This document shows positions 35,052 to 46,403 of a stretch of 64,000 nucleotides of DNA, piece after piece. Position 1 is the stretch's first letter, and every line of letters starts with the position of its first letter. The position numbers were made by a program, and so were the translations under genes. The DNA comes from Patellaria atrata CBS 101060 (Eukaryota > Ascomycota > Dothideomycetes > Patellariales > Patellariaceae). The notes under the pieces are model-generated. The model saw nothing but the letters and a program-made list of their open reading frames with translations. It was not told the origin of the DNA and did not search any database. The DNA lies in assembly GCA_010093705.1 (NCBI GenBank), contig MU006112.1, forward strand, positions 1 through 64,000. Reading direction: 5' to 3'.

Positions 35052-36273
35052 ATGGGCTCTCGCACACCGAGCGACAGTCGGTTCACAGATCGGTCGACAC
35101 CGCTCACTCAGATGGGCAATCTTTCTTCAAATGGCTCTGATGGATCGAATGTGAGTAATGGGAAGTCATTCGCCCAATATTGAGGGTACTGCTGACACCT
35201 TTCATCAGCCTTCCACCCTTCTAACACCTCCGCCGTCAAATCTTTCCAAGTTCCGAGATGTAATATGCCAGCCCATTCTCGCTTCCTTTATTGCAGGAGG
35301 AGTTGCGGGTGCAGTTTCACGGACGGTTGTCTCCCCGCTGGAACGGTTAAAGATTCTCTTTCAAGTTCAAAGTGTAGGACGAAACGAATATAAAATGTCT
35401 GTACCGAAAGCCTTAGGGAAGATGTGGAGGGAAGAGGGGTGGAGAGGATTCATGGCTGGTAACGGTACTAATTGTATACGCATTGTCCCCTACTCGGCGG
35501 TACAATTTGGGTCGTACAACTTTTACAAACGATTCTTCGAAAGTACCCCTGGAGCCCCTTTGGACGCATACCAACGATTAGTATGTGGTGGTTGTGCAGG
35601 AATTACGTCAGTCAGTGCGACGTACCCGCTTGATATCGTACGGACACGACTGTCCATTCAGTCCGCGTCGTTTGCTACCCTATCGTCGCAGGGCCGTGAG
35701 AAGTTACCTGGAATGTGGAGACTCCTTGTTCTCATGTACAAAACCGAAGGAGGTATTACAGCCTTGTATCGCGGCATCATCCCCACCGTAGCTGGGGTTG
35801 CACCATACGTAGGTGAACCTAAAGGATTTTACTGCCTTTGACTAATATCGTTATAGGTGGGGTTGAATTTCATGACCTACGAAGCTATGCGTCAATATTT
35901 CACACCTAAAGGGCAAGATAATCCAGGACAGCTAGGGAAGTTAGGAGCTGGTGCAGTAGCTGGGGCCGTCGCGCAGTCAATCACGTATCCATTGTGAGTC
36001 TGGACCCTAGTACGAGGGATTGACTTTTAGCTAACTATTCTTAGCGATGTGTTGAGACGAAGATTTCAGATCAACACCATGTCAGGGATGGGCTACCAGT
36101 ATAAATCGATATTCGATGCTATCAGAGTCATCTTGAAGCATGAAGGCATCAAGGGTTTCTATAAAGGCATTACGCCGAACTTACTAAAAGTAGCCCCGAG
36201 CATGGCTAGTAGCTGGGCGAGCTTTGAACTCACTCGGGATTTCCTCACAGGCCTAAAAGATTACGATCTGTAA
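35052..36273 (+). CDS. Mitochondrial carrier (SLC25) family protein, Ypr011c-like
   Basis: Four exons: 35052-35150, 35209-35808, 35857-35993 and 36045-36273, giving 354 aa. Three carrier repeats are seen, each with the P-x-[DE]-x-x-[KR] signature: SPLERLKILFQVQ, YPLDIVRTRLSIQ and YPFDVLRRRFQIN. The second half of each repeat carries a G-x-x-x-[FL]-[YM]-[KR]-G element (GFMAGNGTNCIRIVPYSAVQ, ALYRGIIPTVAGVAPYVG, GFYKGITPNLLKVAPSMA). This form resembles yeast Ypr011c, an inner-membrane carrier for adenosine phosphosulfate-type nucleotides, and the nearby SLC25A16/A42 CoA-type carriers. The exact substrate is inferred only. A Ser/Thr-rich N-terminal extension of about 45 residues precedes repeat 1. 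The third intron interrupts the YPF-D signature. Confidence 0.9.
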
Positions 36274-36782
36274 TGGCCATATTGATCCGAAAATTAGGCC
36301 CGGTATCCATTACACGCAAATCCTTTTCTTGGCGGAGCATAGCATCTAACTGGTCATAGATTAGACACTTCGAGATATTAGAGGAGTATATCACTCCTGC
36401 TGTAGATATATATTTTTGATTCATTTAAGCGCATTGGGTGGATGGGTTGGAATCATGGTCTAGCGGGATTTGGCGTAAAACGGGATATCTATTGCTAGAA
36501 GATCTAGTAAGGTTATTATGATTTACATTAAGATAAATAGCATGTACACCAGGTAATCACATGTTTTGATCTTCCAAAGTGCAGAATATTCACAATCGAC
36601 ACTTCATACGAAGTACTTCCCAATGGAGTAATGCGGAAAAGTTCCGCCGTAGAACTAGACTAATGTCCCTGGTCCCTTGTCCCATGGTCGTCAATTCTTT
36701 GCAGCCCTACGCGATGTATGCGGCTCTACCGAGTAGTTTTTCAAGTAACGACCATTCTCATTGTCATCATTAGATTTTGCAA
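36274..36782. other. Intergenic region carrier-PPR-like gene
   Basis: Carrier 3' flank and promoter of the next gene. Nothing else is recognised. Confidence 0.5.
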
Positions 36783-38898
36783 ATGTCCTCACGTCGGGCA
36801 TTATCTTTGTTCGTATGTCCTTTGGCTCCGTTTTTAATCCCATCATCGGCGCGTTATACACTCAAACAAACCCTTCGATACTCGTGGATACAAACAACCT
36901 CGAGAGGAGTTGCGTCTAAATCTCGACGAAGAAAAGTACAGATACCTAGGGGTCAAATCGAAAGTATAGATAAGAATAGAGAAGTAGGATTTTGTGAACT
37001 CATATCGTTGAGCAGCCGTACTAAGTGTTTTGTAGGTTCTTGACCAGTATCGCGCCTCTATTCGGTCGAGGTCCCTCAGCGATGTTATCCGTCTCTATCC
37101 AGGGGTCGCAGAGAAGAGATTCCTTACAGTCTCCGATGCATCGGAGACAATAGGGTTCGTACTCAACTTCTACCGGACCACACCAGACGCATTGAAGCCC
37201 AAGATAAAGCCAGAATTACTCGCCTTTGCAGAATCATTAATCGAAGACTTGAAGAATGGCCGCCTACCATCCCGTAGCGATGTCCTCGTGAAGATTATCT
37301 CTTTCTTAAAACACACGGAGGAGTATGAGATAGGTGAACACTTTTGGGCGTGGGTTGTACAGCAGGATGACGAGTTTGTTTCCCAACATGTGTACGGGGC
37401 TATGTTGGAGCTATTAGCATTTCAGGGGAGGAAATCGCTCGAGGAACTTGAGGATATGTATCAACAGGCACTTAAACGATGTCCTGGCACATTTGCCGCA
37501 TATCACCTATCACCGGAAGCTATAGTCCCGGATCGCTCGCAATACCTGGATCTCAAGGGCCTATCAATGACACTTCTTCAAGGCATTATCACGGCTAGAG
37601 ATTGTCATGGCGATTGGCGAGGTGCGTATTTAGGTCTAGATACCGCACTCCGGCTCTATCCTACTCAGTGTCCTACAAGAATATTCGAATTATTCATCTA
37701 CAATCGCCCGTCTCCTGGGGAAGCATATGACGTCTTCCTACTTGCGTGCCGATCAGGTCACAAATTGCGCCCGGAGATACTACTAGCTGTCTTGAACAAA
37801 CTTGCAGCCTTTACGCTCAACAGACCTGAGTTGTCTGTGACTACGTATCTCGGATTCGCAAGGGCTATGCTAAACGCCATGCGTGCGCATGTTGGCGTGG
37901 GCGGAGTCATCAATAAATACCACCTCAACAAACTTGTCGCGATGCTATCACGTGCCCTCCCAAATGAAGACAACTCAGGAACCTCGGACGAGACATACAA
38001 CGAGAGCATCGCATCAGCAGGCTACTCCATCACGAAAATATGCCTAGAAGCCGGTATCGAGGCAGACATCACCATCTTCAACACCCTCATCCACCTAGGC
38101 GGTGCAGCAAAACAACCCCAATTGAGTCTCACCGCAGTTCAGGACATCGCTGACCTACAGCTCGAGCCCACAAAGATTACCTACCGAACTTTGCTCCTTG
38201 CCGCAGGCTATAACTGCAAACCCAAGGCCATCGAGCAGAGCTGGAGAACTTTAGTCGAAGCCTCGGAGGCGCAACGCCAAGCGCTCGACGTCACGGATTG
38301 GAAAGCACTGGCTACGGCTTGCAGGAAAGCAGATCACCGAGAATTCATACAGGACCAGAAACAACAGCAAAGCCACACCATGACCGACGCCATCAAGAGG
38401 GAAATAGCAAGAGAGCTTGGACGCTCCGACCGCACCGTCTCGCCCAAACTAGCGGGCGACGATCCAGCGAAGATCAAAGCCCTCACCGAGGACCTCGTTG
38501 ACAGAGCCGCGGGAATAGCGGAGATGATGAAGACTCGGCTCTCATCGGACTTTTACAACCATCCCATACCCATGACGCTCGATCTGGGCTTCTCGCTCGG
38601 AAGGGAAGAAGACCTGCGCGCGATCTACGACGAACTGACGACGGACCCGCAACAGGTTGCGTCTGTAAGGACGGGACCGAAACCGACGAGCACCACCGGG
38701 TTCCCGCTCGACGAGCTCAGATTCCGCAATTGGCTCTCCGTCAACAATCTCCTCGCGCAGGCTGAGGCGACTCAGGAGGAAAGGCATGTGCCAGACGGTA
38801 CCGCGCCGGATGAGGTAGGTACACCCGACGAGGGGGACAGGACCGCGCGCTTGGATGCGTTGAGGCGGCGTATCTTGCGGCTTCGGGGCCGGAAATAA
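36783..38898 (+). CDS. PPR-like mitochondrial protein, uncharacterised
   Basis: Two exons, 36783-36983 and 37036-38898, give 687 aa (52-nt intron, GTAGGA...TGTAG). The N-terminus (MSSRRALSLFVCPLAPFLIPSSARYTLKQ...) is basic and Ser/Thr-rich without acids, so mitochondrial import is likely. The body is alpha-helical, with degenerate 35-residue PPR/TPR-like units such as TIFNTLIHLGGAAKQPQLSL, then TKITYRTLLLAAGYNCKPKAIEQSWRTLVEAS. Fungal proteins of this kind act on mitochondrial RNAs or translation, but I cannot name an orthologue. The C-terminal region from about residue 540 is charged and ends in an Arg-rich helix. Both the targeting and the PPR call are inferred from composition and spacing. 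Confidence 0.75.
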
Positions 38899-40248
38899 AA
38901 TGGATATCATCTGCGGTGGTTGTGCAGTGTAGGGTAGATTTGTATGATATGTTGTTTTACACTCTTGATTCTGGAAATCGTGATGATGGGTGTGTTGGTG
39001 ATTGAGGAGTTCTAGAACAAGCATGGTGTCGATCAGTAACAACAACGGTGCGGTTGATCGACGTATACCCGTACATGGATGGTGAATCATTCGTTATAGT
39101 GCACACCCATATATTGTCTTTTGTGAATGATACCATGGAGAATTTCCGTACTCAGAGATAACGCAGGGCTCTGCAGACACACTTTTGAACAGGGCCACCG
39201 GCCACGTCAAGCGCGCAGGTACATGCACAGGGTTAATAGGTACGTTCGGCACGCTGCATGCATATGTAGAGTTGCGATTTGCGCTATCGGGAGAATTGAG
39301 GTGATAAGGGCGGGAATGGGGTGGTGGCGTAGTGGGTTTGCTATTACTTACTTTATAAATGTGCGAACGCGGTGAGGGACGTGATAAGAAATGGACAAGT
39401 CTATGGGTGGATCGTATGGAATTTCTTGCGGTCTGCATGTCTCGCTGATGACTGCGCGCCGGGGAAAGGACTGTGTGGTGAAGATAACTGGGTCTGGTAT
39501 TCATTTACGAGGTTCCGCGGAGGGCGTGGTTGGTGGAATGCGAGGGCGTGTGCACGAAGGTACGTCGGGATAAAAAGATAAAATGAGTACAAATGCACAG
39601 ATGAGCATGATAGGAGACGAGAATAGCGATCAAAGTATTTGACTCCTTATGGAGAAATTCGATTCGAATAATGCGATAGAAGGGTATGGTATGTATCTAT
39701 AGCCGAAAGAAGAGACAACTTGCGCTGCGAGTATCTGATCGCTGCTGCGCGCCATCAGGGTATTACCAATGTATAAGAAAAAGTGGGAAAGCATTATGAG
39801 GTATATAGATCCAAAACGACAAGAATAGAAGATAACAATAACTGCCCGCTATGGAGGAAGTAGAGAAACAGATAAGATGTTCGCTGCAATGACTTTCCAA
39901 AACGAGAAAGCAGTTCCGAAAAGACACAACCACAACCAAAAGTAAAGAAGTCCCTCGGTAAACAGTAAGCCAGATTCCCAGACGCACAATGCGTTTCATC
40001 TCTCCCCTCATGCGAGGAGAGCCCCTTCACCGCCCCGATGATAGCCTGAACTCCAATGCTAAAGCGAGTCCCAAGCTTTTAGTTTGACAAAGAGAAGGAG
40101 AAGGCGGTAGCAGAAAGCGCATTTGCTCGCTATGCTCGCAACCAATTCCCATAAAGACAAGACGCCAGACCCATTAAGAACACCGCACCATGCAAGCTTT
40201 ATTCCTCAGCCGTAGTAGAAAGGGTTGAAGATTGCCGTCAGGAAGCGC
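38899..40248. other. Gene-poor stretch downstream of the PPR-like gene
   Basis: 1.35 kb with only short, overlapping open frames on both strands (39094-39598) that look like chance ORFs. No repeats or RNA genes are recognised. Confidence 0.5.
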
Positions 40249-40503
40249 TCAGGCGCCGACGGTAGCTTGCTCGGCTGGTCTTGTAAGAGACCAAGTACTC
40301 GGGGTCTGCGGTCTCGAGGAGCCAGATGGGAATTCGAAGCCCACAGGGGATGGTGGCGGTGCGGGAGTCTCTTCAATCTGAGATGAGCGTGCAGAATTTG
40401 GTTTAGAGGCTTTGAAGGCGGCGGAGACGTCGTGACCAAGAGTGCTGTGAGTGTACAGCGAGAGGCGCTGGCGGGGATTGGTGGATGATTGAGAGGTGGA
40501 CAT
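40249..40503 (-). CDS. Small hypothetical protein, Ser/Pro-rich
   Basis: An 84-aa single-exon frame starting at an ATG (40503) with an A-rich context. The sequence is hydrophilic: MSTSQSSTNPRQRLSLYTHS opens it, then DVSAAFKASKPNSARSS and a Pro-rich PPPSPVGFEFPSG. It has no membrane segment, signal peptide or domain that I know. Its low Leu and high Ser/Pro content suggest a disordered protein. The frame also stays open upstream to 40785, but that part reads as non-coding. I report it because composition changes sharply at the ATG, and it may be a real small gene. Confidence 0.45.
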   Translation of the reverse strand: MSTSQSSTNPRQRLSLYTHSTLGHDVSAAFKASKPNSARSSQIEETPAPPPSPVGFEFPSGSSRPQTPSTWSLTRPAEQATVGA

Positions 40504-43500
40504 TTTAGTTATTTGAGATTTTGGATGAGTTGAGAGGTTGAATTTAGGTTTAGGGTTCGGTTGACCAGAGGCGGACTGAGCGAAAACGCAAGTTTTGTAG
40601 TGATTGATAGATTTTAGATTTCTTGAGACGACGGAGGATGACCCTTTCCTGATATAAGAGCCTTGGATTTTCCAAGGTTCGAATGTTTTTTTGGACCTGT
40701 GGTGCCAGCAGATCAGTATACTTGTTCCTGCGTAGGGATGTGTTGGCATGCAGTTGGGCTTACGGGATTGCTTATTACTGGGCAAGGCAGTCTTATCTTT
40801 AGTAGACGCAATCTAACGATTGAATACTTGTATCAGGACTGCGGGAATAAGAAAGTACAGCAGTGGAAGTGTAATAGATTGATAACAGGTTTCGGGAAGC
40901 TTGGTGGTGACTTTATATCTGATATGCAAAAAAAACAAAACTCAAGAATCAAAAGCAAGAGCAACTGCAGCATCCAAGGAGGTTTAAGTATTTTGGACAG
41001 CTTGCTCACCGCAAATCCTGACTCGCATAAAAACAAAGCAAGCTAGATCTTAAAGAAGTCTGGGGAACACTACCGGAGTTTTGAGATTAGGGGATAAAGA
41101 GTGTCCATATCCCCACGCGAGATTCTGGGCTCCGTGTGGATATGTCTTTTGGCCCGATTCCCCAGTTGATCCCTACCCCCACTCATAAGTTTTCGGAAGT
41201 ATGGGATGAGAAAGACCATCAGTGCCATGCCCGGGTGTCGACGGCATCGTGTTTGACATTGTAGGGGGGTGGAAATGCTATTGCTCTGGTTGCGATTTGC
41301 TTGGGGGCTGCCTTGCCTAAAGTATTAATCTCTACCGGCATGATGCAAGGAAGACCAATTAAGGTCCAACAACAAAGACCATGGGCCCAGTTAGTGGCAC
41401 CTTTCAAGGTGACATTTCAGCCATGCGCGTCAGAGAAACTGATGAGAGAGGGGCAGAGTGGCAGACTGGTATTATCACCAACAGCCTTCTACCGGTGTTG
41501 TCACCTCGGTATCTCACCCAGTAACGGGGTAAGAAGTTTGAGTAACGGTCCAACTTGTTCGATATGTTATACTGTATGTGATCCGGATGTCAGCAAACAG
41601 GGCAGGACCTGCTGTCATCTATCCAAGCCCTTTTCGTTAATCACCATTATTCGCCGCAAGGAGCACGCAAGGGAAGCGAGCATCCTTGAATTGTAACGGT
41701 GATACGACTTCCTTTATTTTTCTGAGCCTGAGCTTTCCCGACAGGGTTTGTGAAGTGTGGGAAGAAGGGGGTGAAGGAGACTCTCGCATCGACATCACAT
41801 CGCACATCGCACATCGCACATCGCCTTATGCAAGGCTGGACAACTTCCCCACGTCGTACGCGAGCGCACGCTTCCCCGTCGTTGGTCGGAATGTGCGACC
41901 AGAAGTCCCAGAAGCGTCTTCGCTCCCGAGAGTCCGGGTCCGGGGAGAGGCCTGTCATGGAGACATGGGACTCATCGTCCTCTTGGTCCTTTCTGCAGTT
42001 GACGGGGCTGCATTTCTTCCACACACACACATCTCACCGCCGTCTGGTTGAGCACAAGTTTAAGAACAACTTGCATATCGATGCTTTTCTAGTCCTCCCA
42101 GACCGACTTGTCCAATCTTGAGATGCTCCGATATCTGTCATGAGTCTTCGCCGCATCACCCTCCGCTCGCTCATTGACGCTGATATGAAGCCAACTCTTG
42201 TCACTCTATTATTGAACACTCTTTCAGTAATAGAGCTTTGTCCCCCATACTATGCCGAAATATTATATCAGCTCCGACGTTCCGGAAGTCCAGAGAGCAT
42301 TGAAAATTCGAAATAATTCCCCATACTGCTCTAATAACGCAGCTACCAATAGCAATAATATTCTAGAAAATATAGTCCCCCCTGAACTTATTTCGCTCCA
42401 AGGATCGAAGCAGCCATCCTGAAATAGTGCCGGGCTGACGCGTGGTAAACGCTTCCTAGCCCTAAAACTGACAGCTCTTCCTCCTTCCATCAGTCCAAGT
42501 CAGGGATTTCCGGTCGCAAATCCCTCCAGAAAAGTGTTAAGAAGCCGTCCGGGGAGAGGTGCGCCGGCGAGCCTAAAAGCATTCCATCTCGTCCAGACGG
42601 CACATCACCTGCTAACGTTAAACGGGCTTCTGGAAAATCGTATTCTTCCTTTCGTGCCTTTACAGAGCCGGACGTTTTGTTCGCTAGCATTCTAAGCCGT
42701 TTTCCGCCATATGGCTTGACTCGTTTTGCCTGTACAACTTGTTACTCGCCGTCCGGGGTATTATCCAGAAGTTGGAGCGCATATGAATCATCTGAATATT
42801 AATCGCTCGAGTTTGCCCCCAGGAAACAGCTGGCAAGATTCGTAAAATCTCTTTCTGTGCTATATCAACCGTTTGTGTTCTGTATGGTTGTTTTGCTGCA
42901 AAGAGTAACTAGTCGCTATGCAAGCTGTTCTTTAGTTAGCGTCTCATGCCTTTACGGCCTGCTCTTTGCGGTACAACGTTGCCAATGTTGATTAGATTAA
43001 TTGCATACGATGGAGCGGTCCGCAACATGGGACCGGGAAATGACTGGAAGGGGAAAGATAGTCAGATTTGATTCCTTCCAGCCTTCTCCAGACCGCATGA
43101 GACAGCTGCATTTCGCCTTCATCAAAGAGAATATGTGGTGTAGCCTTACCCTCATTATTTTCGTACTCTGCATAAGGGATGAGTCGCATCCACTGAGAAA
43201 AGGGGATTTTCTTTGTCTCAAAGCCGTGTCTGAGCAACTCGGATGCCACCGAAGTAGAGAAGATCGCCGGGAGAGAATTTCCAAAGACTCTGTTCTGCTC
43301 CACAACTTGTGATCCACGACGCTGCATTCGTTTGGGTCGATTAAGCTGTCAAAAGCATAGCGGTGTTTCACTATCCAGTCCCTTTTCCTGATTGAAAGAG
43401 AGTCGAAACGTCATCGCATTTCTGAAGTTAGCATGACTCGGAACTTCAATCTTGGGTCTTTTCCATCGTCGATTTCTAAATTTTAGGAATTAGGATCTGG

Positions 43501-44167
43501 TGGATGGATATGCTGGAGTTGCGTTGGTGGCTTTTGACGTGATTCTGGTCGTGCTGCTTTTCTTCAGTAGAAAACTTGCTGGTTGTACGTCCTTACCTAC
43601 GTTTACGGATATTTGCAGTTTAGGCACTCACCGCTCGTACTGCTAAGAATGTATTACACCATACAAATAATAAAGTAATCAAACTGAAGTCAATGGACCT
43701 GGCAGAGCTATTAATGATCAAGGACAAATCGACGTTTCTTTGGCAAGGTTTTTCAAAGAATGCTCGACTACGAGAGTTAATCCGGCAAAAGTAGCACGGC
43801 CAAAGAGCCAACAGCAAGGAACAAAACAACCAAGGTCTCCAATATGGTAGTTTCCATAAGAAACGGATCTTTACCTATCAGAGGTATCATTTTGGGTCAT
43901 TATTCGGCTCTAGATATAGCCACAACCGGTTTATCAGATCAAGGGACGGCAGCGGTTTTTCACATCTAAGAGATTATCAACCAACTCCTAGTCGCTAAAG
44001 ACATCTTGATTGTCATGATCGGTCATAGAAGGTTATTGCCGTTCGTTTGACAGAGACACAAATTCCGATTTTCCGACCTGTGCTGTGGTATGCTCCATAC
44101 AATGAGACGCAAGTGTAATAGAAGTTTTCCATCCATCTGAACAAAGAGAGTCTCCTCAAATAACTCT
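40504..44167. other. 3.7-kb gene-poor region
   Basis: The longest unexplained stretch in the window. It contains a CACATCG heptamer repeat near 41795-41825 and overlapping open frames on both strands at 43000-43370. No frame has recognisable family motifs and no terminal repeats were found. It may be decayed sequence of any origin, or host a long non-coding transcript; the sequence alone does not decide. Confidence 0.5.
41795..41825 (+). repeat. CACATCG tandem heptamer
   Basis: About four head-to-tail copies of CACATCG in the gene-poor region, probably a simple-sequence repeat from slippage. Confidence 0.85.
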
Positions 44168-44972
44168 CTATACCTTGAAACCCCTTGATCGTCTGCGACC
44201 ACGAGCCCTCTCGAATTTCCTGCCTTTGCTCGCGACATATGGCTTCTATAAACATATTAATATCAGTCCACCATTTTGACTTCGAAGAGTTTCATACCTT
44301 ATGGGAGTGTGGTCCGAAGCCAAAGTGCTTCACGGCCTCTCTGGCATTCTTTGGTCCTCGGAGGAGTAACGTGTTGGCGCCAGTTGGGGCACGAACGGCA
44401 ACTTGATCGAGAGTGAGGGCCTCGCCTCCAGCAGCAGTTATTCTAGCTCGCGCAGTGGCGGTGAATCTAAGAGCTGCAATTGACAACTTGGGAACAGTCA
44501 ACAGACGGTTGTCGTCAGTCACAGTGCCCACAACTACGATCGTCTTTCCCTCGTGAGCCTTGGCAGAATATGAGTTCGCGGCGGTTGCAACGATACGAGA
44601 GATGGACAATGGTGGTCGGTTGATCTTGGACATGAAAAGACGGCGGAGGACGGTTTTGTTAAAGGGAGCGTCGGTACGGCCTGATCAGTACTTGTTAGAT
44701 TTTGCCAATCGCCGGAAGTATTTCAATCTTATAACTAACGGGCAAGGAATCGGTAAAGCTTCACAAGCAGCTTAAGATAGCTGTTGTCGCTCTTAGGGGC
44801 CTTGCGGTGAGTGCTCCGCACATGGTGGGCGTCCAAATCGATACCTGTGTGAAGGTGCAAGTGTTAGCCATTTGTTTCGCCTCTCTCCATGCGCATTTCC
44901 TCAATCCGGTCTGTCCCATTATGACATAAACCTTGTGTGCAGAGTGAGAATATGAGGACTGAACATACCCAT
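44168..44972 (-). CDS. RPL18: 60S ribosomal protein eL18
   Basis: Four exons: 44972-44969, 44844-44740, 44680-44298 and 44245-44168, giving 189 aa. The first exon is just ATGG, followed by a 124-nt intron (GTATGT...CACAG). The protein reads [60 protein letters not shown], then [29 protein letters not shown], and ends [25 protein letters not shown]. All match eL18, a cytosolic large-subunit protein. Intron 2 uses a GTTAGT donor. It is divergent from COPI zeta, with 251 nt between start codons. Confidence 0.96.
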
Positions 44973-45223
44973 GGTGACTATGTTTGTGGGCGGTGGTTAG
45001 TAAAATGTCGTCGTCGTCAAGTCGTAGCAGACGTTGTGTGCGAAGTTGAATCTTTGATCGCTTAGCCACCCAAGAACGTATTAGCGTCTTGGCTTGATTA
45101 ACATGCCTGGAAAGACAGAACATCAACCAGGAACAGATGAGAACGCAGTATCCAAGCGATTTCATTCTGTGAACGTACAATACTGCAGCTTCTACGAGAA
45201 AGTGTTAAATACTCCCGCGCAAT
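44973..45223. promoter_or_regulatory. Short bidirectional promoter region eL18 / COPI zeta
   Basis: Only 251 nt separate the divergent start codons, so the two genes very likely share promoter sequence. No named element is claimed. Confidence 0.5.
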
Positions 45224-45876
45224 ATGGCTCCCAATCTATCCCTCTTCTCTGTCAATGCCATCCTTATTCTAGCCACAGACGATTCCTCCAGACTACTCGC
45301 GAAATACTATTCTGCACCGCATCCACCTACCGGAACTCCTGCTGGATCAACAAATTATCCCGGAGCGAACCCATATCCAAATGTTAAAGATCAGAAAGCT
45401 TTCGAAAAGGGCTTATTAGAGAAGACGGCTAAACAGACCAGTGATATCATACTCTATGATAACAGAATCATAGTCTTTAAGATGGAAAGCGATGTTATGC
45501 TATACGTGGTTGGGGGTGCAGACGAGAATGAAATCTTGATATATAATGTTATTCTGGCTCTGCGGGACTCTCTCAACATTCTCCTAAAGTATGTGTTCTG
45601 AGCTCAATGTCAGCACTGGTTCTAAACATATCCAGGAACTCTACAGACAAGAGGACCATCGTTGAGAACTACGACCTAGTCTCCTTAGCGATTGACGAGA
45701 TCGTGGATGATGGTATTGTTTTAGAGACAGATCCCATCGTGGTTGCATCGCGAGTAACACGACCTCCGGCCCAGGATATGCCAAATATGAAGAGCATCGA
45801 TCTTTCAGAACAAGGGTTAATGAATATGTGGGACCTTGCAAAGGCCAAGGGATTGGAGCGGTTACGGCAAATGTAG
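45224..45876 (+). CDS. RET3: Coatomer subunit zeta (COPI)
   Basis: Two exons, 45224-45588 and 45636-45876, give 201 aa. The N-terminal longin-type fold starts LSLFSVNAILILATDDSSRL LAKYY and includes KAFEKGLLEKTAKQTSDIIL and VVGGADENEILIYNVILALR. It continues in exon 2 with NYDLVSLAIDEIVDDGIVLE TDP. This is the small zeta subunit that pairs with gamma-COP in the coat of Golgi-to-ER vesicles. The insert of about 20 residues rich in Pro/Gly/Thr (PHPPTGTPAGSTNYPGANPY) after the first helix is common in filamentous fungi. The intron is 47 nt (GTATGT...CCAG). Confidence 0.96.
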
Positions 45877-46403
45877 GCGTGCATTTGAAACGGCGTTCTA
45901 GGAGTTTGAAGCCTTCTTTGTTGAAAGCATAAGCATCCCCGGATCAAGCCTTGAGCAGGGCGCGATGTTATTGTGTGGTACTAGGGAGAGAAGGAGAATA
46001 GCGGTCAAATACTTGACGTATTCTCACAAGCTCGCTTTATCCAGTTCTAACGAATTGGTGGAAGCTGGATCCAGCAGAGAGCGCAGAGTAAATCATCTGA
46101 ATATGTTAGAAGACTGGAAGCCCACAAGCCAGTGTTTGCAAATACATGCATGGATGGGGCGTTCGTCTTCATAGCTTATGAATATTATGGGGACACGTTT
46201 CTTTGGTCTATTCTCTGTTTCATTAACTCCTTACCTGACCGTACCTGATCTCGCGGGGCTTTTTTTAACCCTTGAGCCACATCGCGCCACACCCCACGTT
46301 GATCCTCGCCCGCCTTCAGATGACGCATGTTGATCTCGTCTCGATACAACCTTTGCAGTACTGTTCTTTCCGCAACGTATGGCTATTGACATAGTGCACC
46401 GGC
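45877..46403. other. Intergenic region COPI zeta-RQC2
   Basis: 3' flank and promoter sequence only. No gene is recognised. Confidence 0.5.

Noticed and set aside
42490-42530. Terminal inverted repeat of a DNA transposon (AGGGATTTCCGGTCGCAAATC with partial self-complementarity)
   Set aside because: No matching inverted copy was found elsewhere in the gene-poor region and no transposase frame is present.
42992-43371. A reductase-like or other named gene at 43 kb
   Set aside because: Frames are open on both strands, but I could not match any motif order to a family or extend them by splicing.
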